This document shows, piece by piece, positions 5,786-13,211 of a DNA stretch of 28,263 nt. Made by a program: the position numbers and the translations under genes. Position 1 is the stretch's first letter; each line of letters begins with the position of its first letter. The notes beneath the pieces are model-generated. The model was given only the letters and a program-made list of their open reading frames with translations. It was not told the DNA's origin and searched no databases. Source of the stretch: an uncultured Thermomicrobiales bacterium (lineage in GTDB: Bacteria > Chloroflexota > Chloroflexia > Thermomicrobiales > Thermomicrobiaceae); contig CALAGB010000144.1 in assembly GCA_937891245.1 (NCBI GenBank), positions 1-28,263 on the forward strand, written 5' to 3'.

Positions 5786-8605
5786 ATGAAGTATCATCGC
5801 CTTCGACTTTCTCGCCGCCGCTTTCTCGGTACGATCGGCGCCGGAGCCGCGGGAGCCGCTGTCTGGTCGATCATGCCCGCGATCGAGCAATCGAACGTTC
5901 ATCTGGCGAGCGCGGCCCGCTCGAGCCGCCTGATCGCGATGGAAAACGCCCGTAAAGGGAGCCGGAACTGGCGTTCACCTGAGATCGCGCGTTATCGCCG
6001 GAGTTCGCACGACCGAGAAATTCCGCCCAAGTGGCGCGGGCGCGGTCCACGCGGTGTCCGAGGCGCGACGCAGGCCGGTGAGGTGTCGGAGGTTGGAGGT
6101 TCTACCGCGCCGGACGGGATGGCGCAGTTCATGCAGGTCTCGACGCAGGCGCAGTCACAGCAGAGCAGCTATAAGCCGAATCCGATCTGCGGTTTCGCCG
6201 ATGCCACGAGTATCAATCACGGCGAAACCATCACGTTCTTCATCAGCACATCGCTCCCCCAGTACCACATCGATGTTTATCGGATGGGCTACTACAACGG
6301 CGACGGCGGTCGGCTCATCACCTCGACCCAGAACCTGTCGGGGCAAAATCAAAGCATTCCTCTGCCCGACCCCGATACCGGTATGGTCGAGACCAAGTGG
6401 CAGGCTTCGTACCAGCTCCAGACGGGTGCCGATTGGGTGACCGGCGTGTATCTGGCCAAGATGACCGCATCGAACGGCGCCGTCGGCTACATTCCGTTCG
6501 TCGTGCGTGATGACAGTTCGACCGCCGACATTCTCTACGAAGTCCCGTTTACGACCTGGCATGCGTACAACAACTGGGGCAGCAAGAGCCTGTACGACTA
6601 CAACTCGACCAACGGCCGCGCCTATAAGGTCTCATACGACCGCCCCTTCTCCGGCGCCGGTGTTGGCGGCTTTTTCGATGGCGACGCGAATATGATTCTG
6701 TTCCTCGAAGCGCAAGGCTACGATGTCGCCTACGCGACGAGTGTCGATCTGCATACAAACCCGAACCTTCTTCAGAATCACAAGATGTTTCTCTCAAATT
6801 TCCATGACGAATACTGGTCGAAGCAGATGCGTGACAACGTAACGGCCTTCCGCGATCAGGGGAAGAGCGTCGCCTTCTTCGACTCGAACAATATTTACTG
6901 GCAGATTCGCTTTGAAGCATCGAGCAGCGGCAAGCCGAACCGAACGCAGGTCTGTTACAAAGATGCGTCGATCGATCCGGTTGCCAGCTCGACGCCGAGC
7001 CTGACGACGGTGCGTTGGCGTGACGAGCCGGTCAATCAGCCCGAAAACGCCTTCTTCGGCGTCATGTGGGACGGCGCCTGGGATAGTTGGGATCAGGCGT
7101 TCCCCTGGATCGTGCAGAATGCGTCACACTGGGTCTACACCGGTACCGGACTCCACGAGGGCGACCAGATTCCCGGCGTGGTCGGTTACGAATACGACAA
7201 GGTGTGGAATAACGGCCAGGCGCCGTTTAACGTGACGATTCTCTCGAACTCGCCCGTCTCCTATAGTGGCACCAACTCCGTCTCCAACGGTGCGATCTAC
7301 CAGGCCGCCAGCGGCGCCTGGGTCTTCAATGCCAGCACGAATTTCTGGCCATGGAAGCTGGCGGATACTGATTACGAGGCGCATGGTCCGGATGCCCGTA
7401 TTCAGCAGATCACGATGAATCTCCTCAATACGATGATTACCGGTCAGTTGCCGTCAGCCAATGGAACGCCGACACCGACCCCGACGCAGGCGCCGCCGCA
7501 GAATTATCACGTCTTTGACGGGGCGCTCAGCCTGCACTGGTATGACAAGTCGTGGACAGCCACGGTCAACTACGCGGCGGTTGATCCCAATGGCGGCACC
7601 AATCGCGTGATCAGCTACCAGGCGACGTCCGGCTGGGCGGCACTGCAGCTACGCACCGATTCTGACCTCGACTTGACACCGTACGAGAGCTTCAGTTTTG
7701 CCATGCAAGCGACGGTCGTGGGCCAGAAGTACGCGGTCTATCTCCGCGATGCGAATTGGAACAACCTGGGCAATGCCCTGCCGCTCAGCAACTACGGGGG
7801 CGATCCGGTTCCTGGGCAGTGGACGACCTACATGTTCCCACTCGCCGATCTCAAAGCGAGCGGCGTTGCCATGGGGAATATCGTGATCCAGTCGTTTAGC
7901 GGCAGCCCACAGCCGATGGCGTACGTCGCGGCGATCCAGTTCGTCGCGCGTGGTGGCGGGAGCGGTACGCCGACCCCAACCCCGAGCCCCACACCATCGC
8001 CGACACCGTCACCCACGCCGAACCCGACGCCGAGCCCGACCCCATCACCCACGCCCAGCCCAACGCCGTCGCCGACGCCGAGTCCGACGCCGAGTCCGAC
8101 GCCATCACCGACACCATCGCCGACTCCGAGCCCCACACCAACGCCGGGCAAGACGTTCGATGTCTACACGGATGCATTGCCGTCCGGCTGGTTCGACCTC
8201 TCGTGGAGCGCGACGGTGAACTACGGCAATACGAACCCGGTCGCGTCCGGCTCGAAGTCGATCAGCTTCTTCGCGACGGCCGGCTGGGCCGGATTGCAGA
8301 TCTGCTCACCGGGCAACTTCAAGACGAACGATTACACGCATTTGCAGTTCTCGATGCGGGCGAGCCAGGCGGGACAGCTGTATGGCGTCTACGTGCGAGA
8401 CGCGAACTGGACCAATCTGAACGGCGCGCTTTCCCTGGCGAATTACGGTGGCAGTCCGTCCGCCACCGGCTGGACCACCTACACGATTCCGCTGGCCGAT
8501 CTGAAGGCGACCAATCTGACGATCAGCAACATCGTGATCCAGTCGCTGAGCGGCTCGAATCAGCCCGCGGTCTTCATCGATAACCTGAGATTCGTGCAGC
8601 TGTAG
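5786..8605 (+). CDS. Tat-exported N,N-dimethylformamidase-beta-like protein with two C-terminal binding domains
   Basis: 939-aa secreted protein. A twin-arginine signal (SRRRFLG, then a Gly/Ala-rich helix) occupies roughly residues 1-45. Residues of about 120-570 match the N,N-dimethylformamidase beta-subunit C-terminal-like family. They show the sheet region with HIDVYRMGYYNGDGG, VRDD, WHAYNNWGSKSLY, KVSYDRPF and the HDEYW motif at 340-344, followed by VAFFDSNNIYW. A short PT spacer leads to a first beta-sandwich, carbohydrate-binding-like domain (about 573-725). A 60-residue Pro-Thr/Ser linker (728-787) follows, then a second copy of the domain (about 788-939). Both copies share VRDANW or LRDANW, NYGG, WTTY and NIVIQS. 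The ATG at 5786 has GGAG 8 nt upstream; a TTG 18 codons earlier is disfavoured because it would bury the Tat signal. The enzymatic activity of this exported subgroup is not known. Confidence 0.85.
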   Translation: MKYHRLRLSRRRFLGTIGAGAAGAAVWSIMPAIEQSNVHLASAARSSRLIAMENARKGSRNWRSPEIARYRRSSHDREIPPKWRGRGPRGVRGATQAGEVSEVGGSTAPDGMAQFMQVSTQAQSQQSSYKPNPICGFADATSINHGETITFFISTSLPQYHIDVYRMGYYNGDGGRLITSTQNLSGQNQSIPLPDPDTGMVETKWQASYQLQTGADWVTGVYLAKMTASNGAVGYIPFVVRDDSSTADILYEVPFTTWHAYNNWGSKSLYDYNSTNGRAYKVSYDRPFSGAGVGGFFDGDANMILFLEAQGYDVAYATSVDLHTNPNLLQNHKMFLSNFHDEYWSKQMRDNVTAFRDQGKSVAFFDSNNIYWQIRFEASSSGKPNRTQVCYKDASIDPVASSTPSLTTVRWRDEPVNQPENAFFGVMWDGAWDSWDQAFPWIVQNASHWVYTGTGLHEGDQIPGVVGYEYDKVWNNGQAPFNVTILSNSPVSYSGTNSVSNGAIYQAASGAWVFNASTNFWPWKLADTDYEAHGPDARIQQITMNLLNTMITGQLPSANGTPTPTPTQAPPQNYHVFDGALSLHWYDKSWTATVNYAAVDPNGGTNRVISYQATSGWAALQLRTDSDLDLTPYESFSFAMQATVVGQKYAVYLRDANWNNLGNALPLSNYGGDPVPGQWTTYMFPLADLKASGVAMGNIVIQSFSGSPQPMAYVAAIQFVARGGGSGTPTPTPSPTPSPTPSPTPNPTPSPTPSPTPSPTPSPTPSPTPSPTPSPTPSPTPSPTPTPGKTFDVYTDALPSGWFDLSWSATVNYGNTNPVASGSKSISFFATAGWAGLQICSPGNFKTNDYTHLQFSMRASQAGQLYGVYVRDANWTNLNGALSLANYGGSPSATGWTTYTIPLADLKATNLTISNIVIQSLSGSNQPAVFIDNLRFVQL
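7967..8146 (+). repeat. 180-bp Pro-Thr/Pro-Ser linker minisatellite
   Basis: Thirty consecutive (Thr/Ser/Asn)-Pro dipeptides are encoded by a degenerate 12-bp unit giving SPTP. Only one unit has Asn in place of Ser. Codons vary among units, so selection appears to hold the peptide rather than the DNA. The linker should be extended and possibly O-glycosylated, joining the two binding-like domains. Such arrays are prone to length change by slippage. Confidence 0.9.
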
Positions 8606-8616
8606 GAGCGGGAAAT

Positions 8617-8638
8617 GGCGGGGGTGAGGGCCCCCGCC
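8617..8638 (+). terminator. GC-rich hairpin between convergent genes
   Basis: GGCGGGGG (8617-8624) pairs perfectly with CCCCCGCC (8631-8638) around a 6-nt loop. It lies 12 nt after the stop of the Tat-exported protein gene and before the stop of the convergent small gene. It lacks a U-tract, but its position and 8-bp GC stem suit a terminator or 3'-end stabiliser for either strand. Confidence 0.55.
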
Positions 8639-8651
8639 CCCCCCGCCTGCC

Positions 8652-8810
8652 CTAATCGATTGCCAGATACAACAGGAGCGCCGCGAGGAGGACGGGGACC
8701 GAGATCATCATCATGATGATGCCGATGCCGAGGATGCCGGTGCCGATGCGCTCCAGGGAGCGGACTGTTTCTCCGCGTCCGATCGCATCCTTACGCAGCT
8801 TGCCACTCAT
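8652..8810 (-). CDS. Small single-pass membrane protein, unknown function
   Basis: A 52-aa reading frame with a basic, soluble N-terminal half (MSGKLRKDAIGRGETVRSLE) and one hydrophobic helix, GIGIIMMMISVPVLLAALLL, ending in YLAID. The predicted topology is a cytoplasmic basic tail and a single transmembrane segment. The ATG at 8808-8810 is preferred to a GTG at 8850-8852, which sits too close to its GGAG. The AAAGG before the ATG is 12 nt away and weak. No family was recognised. It lies 75 bp after the aminotransferase stop on the same strand and may be co-transcribed with it. It could be a real small membrane peptide, but short GC-rich frames can arise by chance. Confidence 0.5.
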   Translation of the reverse strand: MSGKLRKDAIGRGETVRSLERIGTGILGIGIIMMMISVPVLLAALLLYLAID

Positions 8811-8885
8811 CGTCGTTTCTGCCTTTCCGCCGTTGATGCGCCATCTCTCCACGGTATAGCGCGTCGGTGCGCGTGAGACAAGGGT

Positions 8886-10091
8886 TTACGCATCACGGCC
8901 CGGATAGCCATCGAGGCCGACACGAAGGATGTCGATGACTCGCGACAGGTCGGCCTCGTGAATGATGCAGGCGAGGCGTACCTCGCGTTTCCCCAGACCC
9001 GGGCTGCCGTAGAAATCGCTCATCGGTGTCACCATAACCGTTTCGCCACCCACCGCGAAATCGGAGAGCATCCAGGCGGCAAAGCGATCGGCATCGTCGA
9101 CCGGTAGCGTCGGCACGACATAGAAGGCACCATCCGGCCGCCGTACGTCGACGCCGGGGATGTTTGCTAGGCCGTTCACGACCGTCCCAACGCGCGAGCG
9201 GTAGGTGTCGACTAATTGGGTCAGATAGTTCGGCGCGGAGGTCAGTGCGGCGCCGGCGGCATGTTGTTCGATGGCCGGCACGGAGAGTCGCAGTTCGGCC
9301 AGTTCGAGCGCGGCACGCATCACATCCTGGTTGCGACTGACGAAGCTGCCGATGCGTGCGCCGCACATGTTGAACCGCTTCGACAGACTGTCGATGACGA
9401 CCACATGGTCTTCGAGACCCGGCAACGCCAGCGCACTCGTGGCTGGAGGGCCATCGAAGACGATCTCGCGATACGTCTCATCCGAGAGCAGAAAGAGTCC
9501 ATGGTCGCGTGCGAATCCGCCGATGGCGAGGAGGTCATCGCGGGTGTAGACCGTGCCGGTCGGGTTGTTTGGGCTGCAGAGCAGGATAGCGCGCGTCCGG
9601 TCGGTGAGACGGTCACGGAAGGCTTCCGCCGCAGGCGGTGCATAGCCGGGGCCAAGCGGGACCGGGACGAGATGCACACCGGAGATCGCGACAACGCCCT
9701 TGTACGGGGCGTAATACGGCTCGGGCACCAGAACCTCGTCGCCTGGATCGCAGGTCGTCAGGAACGCCAGGGAGAGCGCCTCGCTCGCGCCGGCCGTCAC
9801 CAGCAGATCGTCTCGTTCGACTTCGATGCCGTAGCGGCGGTAGTAGGCGACCCAGGCATCGAGCGTACTGGCGATCCCGCGCGATGGTGCATAGGCGAGT
9901 CTGATCTGTGGTGCTGAAGCGAGGGCGGCTTCGACTTCGGGCGGCGGAGCGAGATCGGGTTGGCCGATATTAAGGTGATGAACGTGGACGCCACGTTCTT
10001 CGGCCGCCGTCGCCAGCGCGGCGAGACGGCGAATCGGCGAAGACGGCAAATCCATTCCCCGTCGCGACGGATGTATTTCAACTACTGGCAC
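8886..10091 (-). CDS. Pyridoxal-phosphate-dependent class I/II aminotransferase
   Basis: 401-aa fold-type I aminotransferase. Motifs in order are NIGQPDL (41-47), TAGASEAL for cofactor phosphate, PEPYYAPY, SPNNPTGT with Asn176, SDETYREI with Asp204 and Tyr207, and SLSKRFNMCGARIG with Lys238 as the Schiff-base lysine. The family transfers amino groups between an amino acid and a 2-oxoacid. The SKRFNMCGARIG form is typical of aspartate-aminotransferase-like enzymes, but the donor cannot be fixed from sequence. The start is GTG at 10089-10091 with AGGAG 7 nt upstream. The frame remains open further upstream, but that stretch overlaps the divergent ggt-like gene and lacks family similarity. The two divergent genes share a 154-bp control region, suggesting joint use in amino-acid release and conversion. 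Confidence 0.9.
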   Translation of the reverse strand: MPVVEIHPSRRGMDLPSSPIRRLAALATAAEERGVHVHHLNIGQPDLAPPPEVEAALASAPQIRLAYAPSRGIASTLDAWVAYYRRYGIEVERDDLLVTAGASEALSLAFLTTCDPGDEVLVPEPYYAPYKGVVAISGVHLVPVPLGPGYAPPAAEAFRDRLTDRTRAILLCSPNNPTGTVYTRDDLLAIGGFARDHGLFLLSDETYREIVFDGPPATSALALPGLEDHVVVIDSLSKRFNMCGARIGSFVSRNQDVMRAALELAELRLSVPAIEQHAAGAALTSAPNYLTQLVDTYRSRVGTVVNGLANIPGVDVRRPDGAFYVVPTLPVDDADRFAAWMLSDFAVGGETVMVTPMSDFYGSPGLGKREVRLACIIHEADLSRVIDILRVGLDGYPGRDA

Positions 10092-10245
10092 GCGTGTACT
10101 CCTGTTGCTTACTGCTCGGGCACGATCGGCGCCCAGCGGCAAGCATACCGTTTGTTCCGGGGTGAGCGTATTGCCTCGCACAACGGCGGCGGCTATCGTG
10201 TCGGCATACACGTCGATTGCGATGTGATCCGTGAATGGAGCCGAA

Positions 10246-11949
10246 ATGACGACGAGAGATACAGTCGCGACCGCCGCACGGCGTGCAACGCGGCCGACGT
10301 TCAAACAGGAAGCGATCGCCAAACGCGGCATGGTTACCTCGAACCATCCGCTCGCCTCACTGGCTGGGACCGAAATGCTGGTGCAGGGAGGCAACGCCAT
10401 CGACGCGGCGGTTGCGACGATGTTCGCGCTTTCGGTCGTCGAGCCGATGATGACGTCGATCTTCGGTTCCGGATTCCTGACGATTCGCCTGGCCGACGGC
10501 ACCGTCACCACGATCGACAATTACGGCACCGTGCCGCTGGCGGCTCATGAGTCGATGTTCGAGCCGATTCCCGGCTCGCTCGACAACGACGTTGTCGGTG
10601 GGCTGAACGACACCGGCTATCTGTCGGTATCTACGCCCGGAACGTTGCTCGGTTGGGCGACGGCGGTCGAGCGCTTCGGCCGGCTGCCCCTCGCGATGGT
10701 GATGGCGCCCGCCATCCGCTTCGCGCGCTACGGCTTTCGCGTCAGCCCATACCTGCGCAGCGTCACCGAGATGTCCCGGGAGGCGCTCGCCCGTTTCCCG
10801 GCGAGCGCGGACGTTTTTCTCCCGGGCGGCCGCCTGCCCGAGGTCGACTCGATCATCCGGCGCGGCGATTACGCCAACACGTTGGAACGAATCAGTTCCG
10901 CCGGTCCGGACTGGCTCTATCGCGGGCCGCTCGGCGAGCAGGTCGCCGAGGATATGGAGCGCAACCGCGGGCTGATTACGATGGCTGACCTTGAAGGCTA
11001 TCGCGTCTATGAGCGCATGCCGGTGCGTGGGACGTATCGTGGCTACGAGATCGTTTCCATGGCGCCCGCGTCGTCGGGCGGGACGCACATTATCCAGATG
11101 CTCAATATTCTCGAAGGCTTCGATCTGGGCGGGCTTGGCTTCGGTACGGCCGACACCGTGCATCTCATCGCCGAAGCGATGAAGATCGCCTTCGCCGATC
11201 GCTTCCGCTACATGGCTGATCCCGAAACGACAAACGTTCCAGTCGACTGGCTCACCTCGAAAGCGTACGCCGCCGAACGGCGCGCCCAGATCGATCCGGC
11301 ACGGGCGCAAACGTACAGCGCGGCACCGCTGCCCGATGGTGAGGGCCGTTCCACGACGCACTGTTGTGCGATGGACGATGAGGGAAACGTCGTCTCGACG
11401 ACACAGACCCTCAACAATGGGTTCGGCTCGAAGGTGACCGTACCCGGTACGGGGATGTTACTAAACAACTGCATGCACCTGATGGATCCGAATCCGGGCC
11501 GGACGAATTCGATTGCGCCCGGCAAGCGCATCCTCTCGTCGATGTCGCCGACGATCGTGCTCAAGGACGGACAGCCGTTCATGGCGATCGGCACGCCGGG
11601 CGGCGTGCGCATTTTCGGTTCGGTCATGCAGGCGATCATCAACGTGATCGATCACGGCATGACGCTGCAGGAGGCGGTCGAAGCACCACGGCTCTGGGAT
11701 CGGGGGCCGACGCTGGAACTCGAAACCGGTTTCGCCGATCTGCCCGTGCTTCGTGCGGAGCTGGAGCGACGGGGACACACGATCGAAACGCCGCTGAAAG
11801 TGGCTGGTGGCATGAACGGCATTCTCGTCAATCAGGCGACCGGCCTGCTCCATGGTGCCGCTTGCTGGCGGGCCGACGGTGCCCCCATGGGTTTCTCCGG
11901 CGGCGATGCCCGGCTCGACGAAGTCAGCGACGCCGGCATCCCAATGTAA
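10246..11949 (+). CDS. Second gamma-glutamyltransferase-family Ntn hydrolase
   Basis: 567-aa paralogue of the GGT-like protein at 3593-5227, again without a signal peptide. It has HPLASLAG, GGNAIDAAVA, LSVVEPMM, the GTPGTLLG-like region, SSGGTHIIQMLNILEGFD and the self-processing site GRSTTHCC, with Thr370 as predicted nucleophile, followed by DEGNVVSTTQTLNNGFGS and GTPGGVRI. At the position of the carboxylate-binding Arg of classical GGT the text is DNYGTVP, with Tyr93, so true gamma-glutamyl specificity is doubtful. It could be a gamma-glutamyl hydrolase, an acylase or another amidase. The ATG at 10246 has GGAG 5 nt upstream and is preferred to a GTG at 10231. It is divergent from the aminotransferase gene and ends before a strong hairpin at 11971-12006. 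Confidence 0.87.
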   Translation: MTTRDTVATAARRATRPTFKQEAIAKRGMVTSNHPLASLAGTEMLVQGGNAIDAAVATMFALSVVEPMMTSIFGSGFLTIRLADGTVTTIDNYGTVPLAAHESMFEPIPGSLDNDVVGGLNDTGYLSVSTPGTLLGWATAVERFGRLPLAMVMAPAIRFARYGFRVSPYLRSVTEMSREALARFPASADVFLPGGRLPEVDSIIRRGDYANTLERISSAGPDWLYRGPLGEQVAEDMERNRGLITMADLEGYRVYERMPVRGTYRGYEIVSMAPASSGGTHIIQMLNILEGFDLGGLGFGTADTVHLIAEAMKIAFADRFRYMADPETTNVPVDWLTSKAYAAERRAQIDPARAQTYSAAPLPDGEGRSTTHCCAMDDEGNVVSTTQTLNNGFGSKVTVPGTGMLLNNCMHLMDPNPGRTNSIAPGKRILSSMSPTIVLKDGQPFMAIGTPGGVRIFGSVMQAIINVIDHGMTLQEAVEAPRLWDRGPTLELETGFADLPVLRAELERRGHTIETPLKVAGGMNGILVNQATGLLHGAACWRADGAPMGFSGGDARLDEVSDAGIPM

Positions 11950-11970
11950 CAAGGCATCGATCTCTCGCCG

Positions 11971-12006
11971 AGACGCAGCGTGCGCTCCAGACGTTTCGCT
12001 GCGTCT
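11971..12006 (+). terminator. Perfect 10-bp stem-loop between convergent genes
   Basis: AGACGCAGCG (11971-11980) and CGCTGCGTCT (11997-12006) are perfect complements around a 16-nt loop. The structure begins about 20 nt after the stop of the second ggt-like gene and lies just before the convergent nitroreductase stop, so it can serve both. Only TT follows on the plus strand, making it a non-canonical terminator. Stem and loop sizes closely resemble the hairpin at 479-516. Confidence 0.6.
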
Positions 12007-12029
12007 TTGCGCGATGAATCGGTCTGGCG

Positions 12030-12677
12030 CTACGTCCAGAGCGTGACCAGCTCGCTGAGCGGACGTCGCGGGCGGCGTTTTGGGTCGGCGGCCGCGTGGC
12101 CGAGCGGAATGAGCGCGTGTGGGATGTGGTTTGACGGCAGCCCGAGCGCATCGCGCACGACCTCAGGGCAGAAGAGCGGCGCGCACATCCAGCCACCGTC
12201 GATACCAAGCTGGTAGGCAGCGAGCAGCATGTTTTGCACGGCCGCGCCAAGGCTCTGAATCGCCATCAACAACTCAGCATGCTGGCGCGTGTCATCGGGG
12301 TAACGGTCGAGGTCATCCGTGACGAGCGACACGAGGATGAGCACCGGCGCTTCGAGCATCCTCCGGCGGGAGCCCGCTAGCCGCGCGGCGACGACCTCTG
12401 GTTCCTGCCGGTCCATTTCAAGGTTTTCTTGCCAGCTGCCGGCCATGGCATCGGCCATCCGCTCGCGGATCGCCCGGTCTTGCAAGACGGCGAAGCGCCA
12501 GGGCTGGGTGCCATGGGGTGATGGTGCCCAGCGTGCGGCCTCGAGCACCTGTTCGATCAGCGCACGGGGCAGCGGATCCGGCCGCATGCGTCGTACGGAA
12601 CGACGACCGCGAACAAGCTGTTCAAAGGTCACATCTCGCGGCAGCGGCATCTCTTCGGCGTCAATATCAGCGCTCAT
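12030..12677 (-). CDS. Nitroreductase-family flavoprotein resembling the FbiB C-terminal domain
   Basis: 215-aa FMN-dependent nitroreductase-fold protein. RGRRSVRRM and AARWAPSPHGTQPWRF near the N-terminus are the FMN-binding signature. The central RYPDDTRQHAELLMAIQSLG and GAAVQNMLLAAY, then PEVVRDALGLPSNHIPHALIPLGH, resemble the C-terminal domain of mycobacterial FbiB. That domain reduces dehydro-F420-0 in coenzyme F420 synthesis. In this genome it would be a stand-alone form, not fused to the glutamate ligase. The ATG at 12675-12677 follows AAGGAG closely (4 nt); a TTG seven codons upstream is the alternative. No other F420 gene is in the window, so assignment to F420 synthesis is inference. 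A general nitroreductase or BluB-like role is possible. Confidence 0.8.
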   Translation of the reverse strand: MSADIDAEEMPLPRDVTFEQLVRGRRSVRRMRPDPLPRALIEQVLEAARWAPSPHGTQPWRFAVLQDRAIRERMADAMAGSWQENLEMDRQEPEVVAARLAGSRRRMLEAPVLILVSLVTDDLDRYPDDTRQHAELLMAIQSLGAAVQNMLLAAYQLGIDGGWMCAPLFCPEVVRDALGLPSNHIPHALIPLGHAAADPKRRPRRPLSELVTLWT

Positions 12678-12879
12678 GCTGCTCCTTGGCACACGCAAAC
12701 GAAAACGTCTGCCGCGAGTCTAGCGCGGTGAGCGCTCCCCCGTCACCCCGCGCCGTGCTGCCGTCAGCCGTGCCCCAAATCTTCACTCTGAACCGGGGTG
12801 AGTTGAAAGAAATTCCCAAGCCGTGACCTTAGAACGACTGCGGTCGCTCGTTGTTCCGCCATCGTGAGAATCGCTCTGA

Positions 12880-12925
12880 ATTGTGACGTATTACACAATC
12901 CATGTATTGCACAATGATCATTGTG
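12880..12925. promoter_or_regulatory. Paired ATTGTG/CACAAT operator sites
   Basis: Four copies of one half-site form two inverted pairs. ATTGTG (12880-12885) and CACAAT (12894-12899) have an 8-nt spacer. CACAATGATCATTGTG at 12910-12925 is a perfect 16-bp palindrome. In addition TATTACACAAT (12889-12899) and TATTGCACAAT (12905-12915) are an 11-bp direct repeat with one mismatch. The first pair contains TGTGA-N6-ACACA, near the CRP/FNR-family consensus. The second pair lies between a -35-like and a -10-like box, which is the position expected for a repressor. Confidence 0.6.
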
Positions 12926-12935
12926 GGAGTAGTAT
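12907..12935 (+). promoter_or_regulatory. Candidate promoter of the Cys-rich small protein gene
   Basis: TTGCAC (12907-12912) and TAGTAT (12930-12935) are 17 nt apart and sit about 50 bp upstream of the start codon at 12984. The boxes are only moderately close to sigma-70 consensus, which fits a regulated promoter. The 16-bp palindrome at 12910-12925 occupies the spacer and the end of the -35 box. Confidence 0.45.
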
Positions 12936-12983
12936 GGAGGTGCACGATTGCCAGTCTCATACACGAACGTTCTGGAGGGCACC

Positions 12984-13211
12984 ATGCTCCGCCACGAATC
13001 TCCGACGGTCGATCATATCCTTACCCATCTCTGCTCGAAAGGTCTCTACGGCGATGTCGCCGAATGGTGCGAAATGCGCAACGACTGCGTCTTCGTCGTC
13101 ACCTGCCCTGACTGCGGCGAAATGTTTACGTTGGATGAGGATGAATACGACGCGCTGGTACGGATCAGCCACGAGGAACCGCGTGCCTGCGGCATCCTGC
13201 CGCTTGTTTAG
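12984..13211 (+). CDS. Cys-rich small protein with a CPDCG zinc-ribbon-like motif, unknown function
   Basis: 75-aa acidic protein with six cysteines (17, 29, 35, 41, 44, 69). Cys41-Pro-Asp-Cys44-Gly followed by EMFTLDEDEYDAL resembles one knuckle of a zinc ribbon, and Cys69 in ACG may complete the site. The ATG at 12984 is preceded by GGAGG 5 nt upstream, better than in-frame starts further up. Metal binding or a regulatory or adaptor role is plausible, but no named family was recognised. It has its own promoter with a palindromic operator, unusual for so short a gene. Its stop codon overlaps the stop of the convergent gene by three bases (13208-13211). Confidence 0.75.
   Translation: MLRHESPTVDHILTHLCSKGLYGDVAEWCEMRNDCVFVVTCPDCGEMFTLDEDEYDALVRISHEEPRACGILPLV

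Noticed and set aside
7967..8146. Possible CRISPR-like or tandem-repeat locus
   Set aside because: The repeat is a degenerate 12-bp coding minisatellite for a Pro-Thr/Ser linker, in frame within a gene and without spacers.
10092..10520. N-terminal extension of the aminotransferase
   Set aside because: The frame stays open but would overlap the divergent ggt-like gene, has no similarity to the family, and a GTG with a good ribosome site exists at 10091.
12764..12985. 73-aa minus-strand open frame across the operator region
   Set aside because: It runs through the promoter and palindromes, has no ribosome site and no protein-like pattern.
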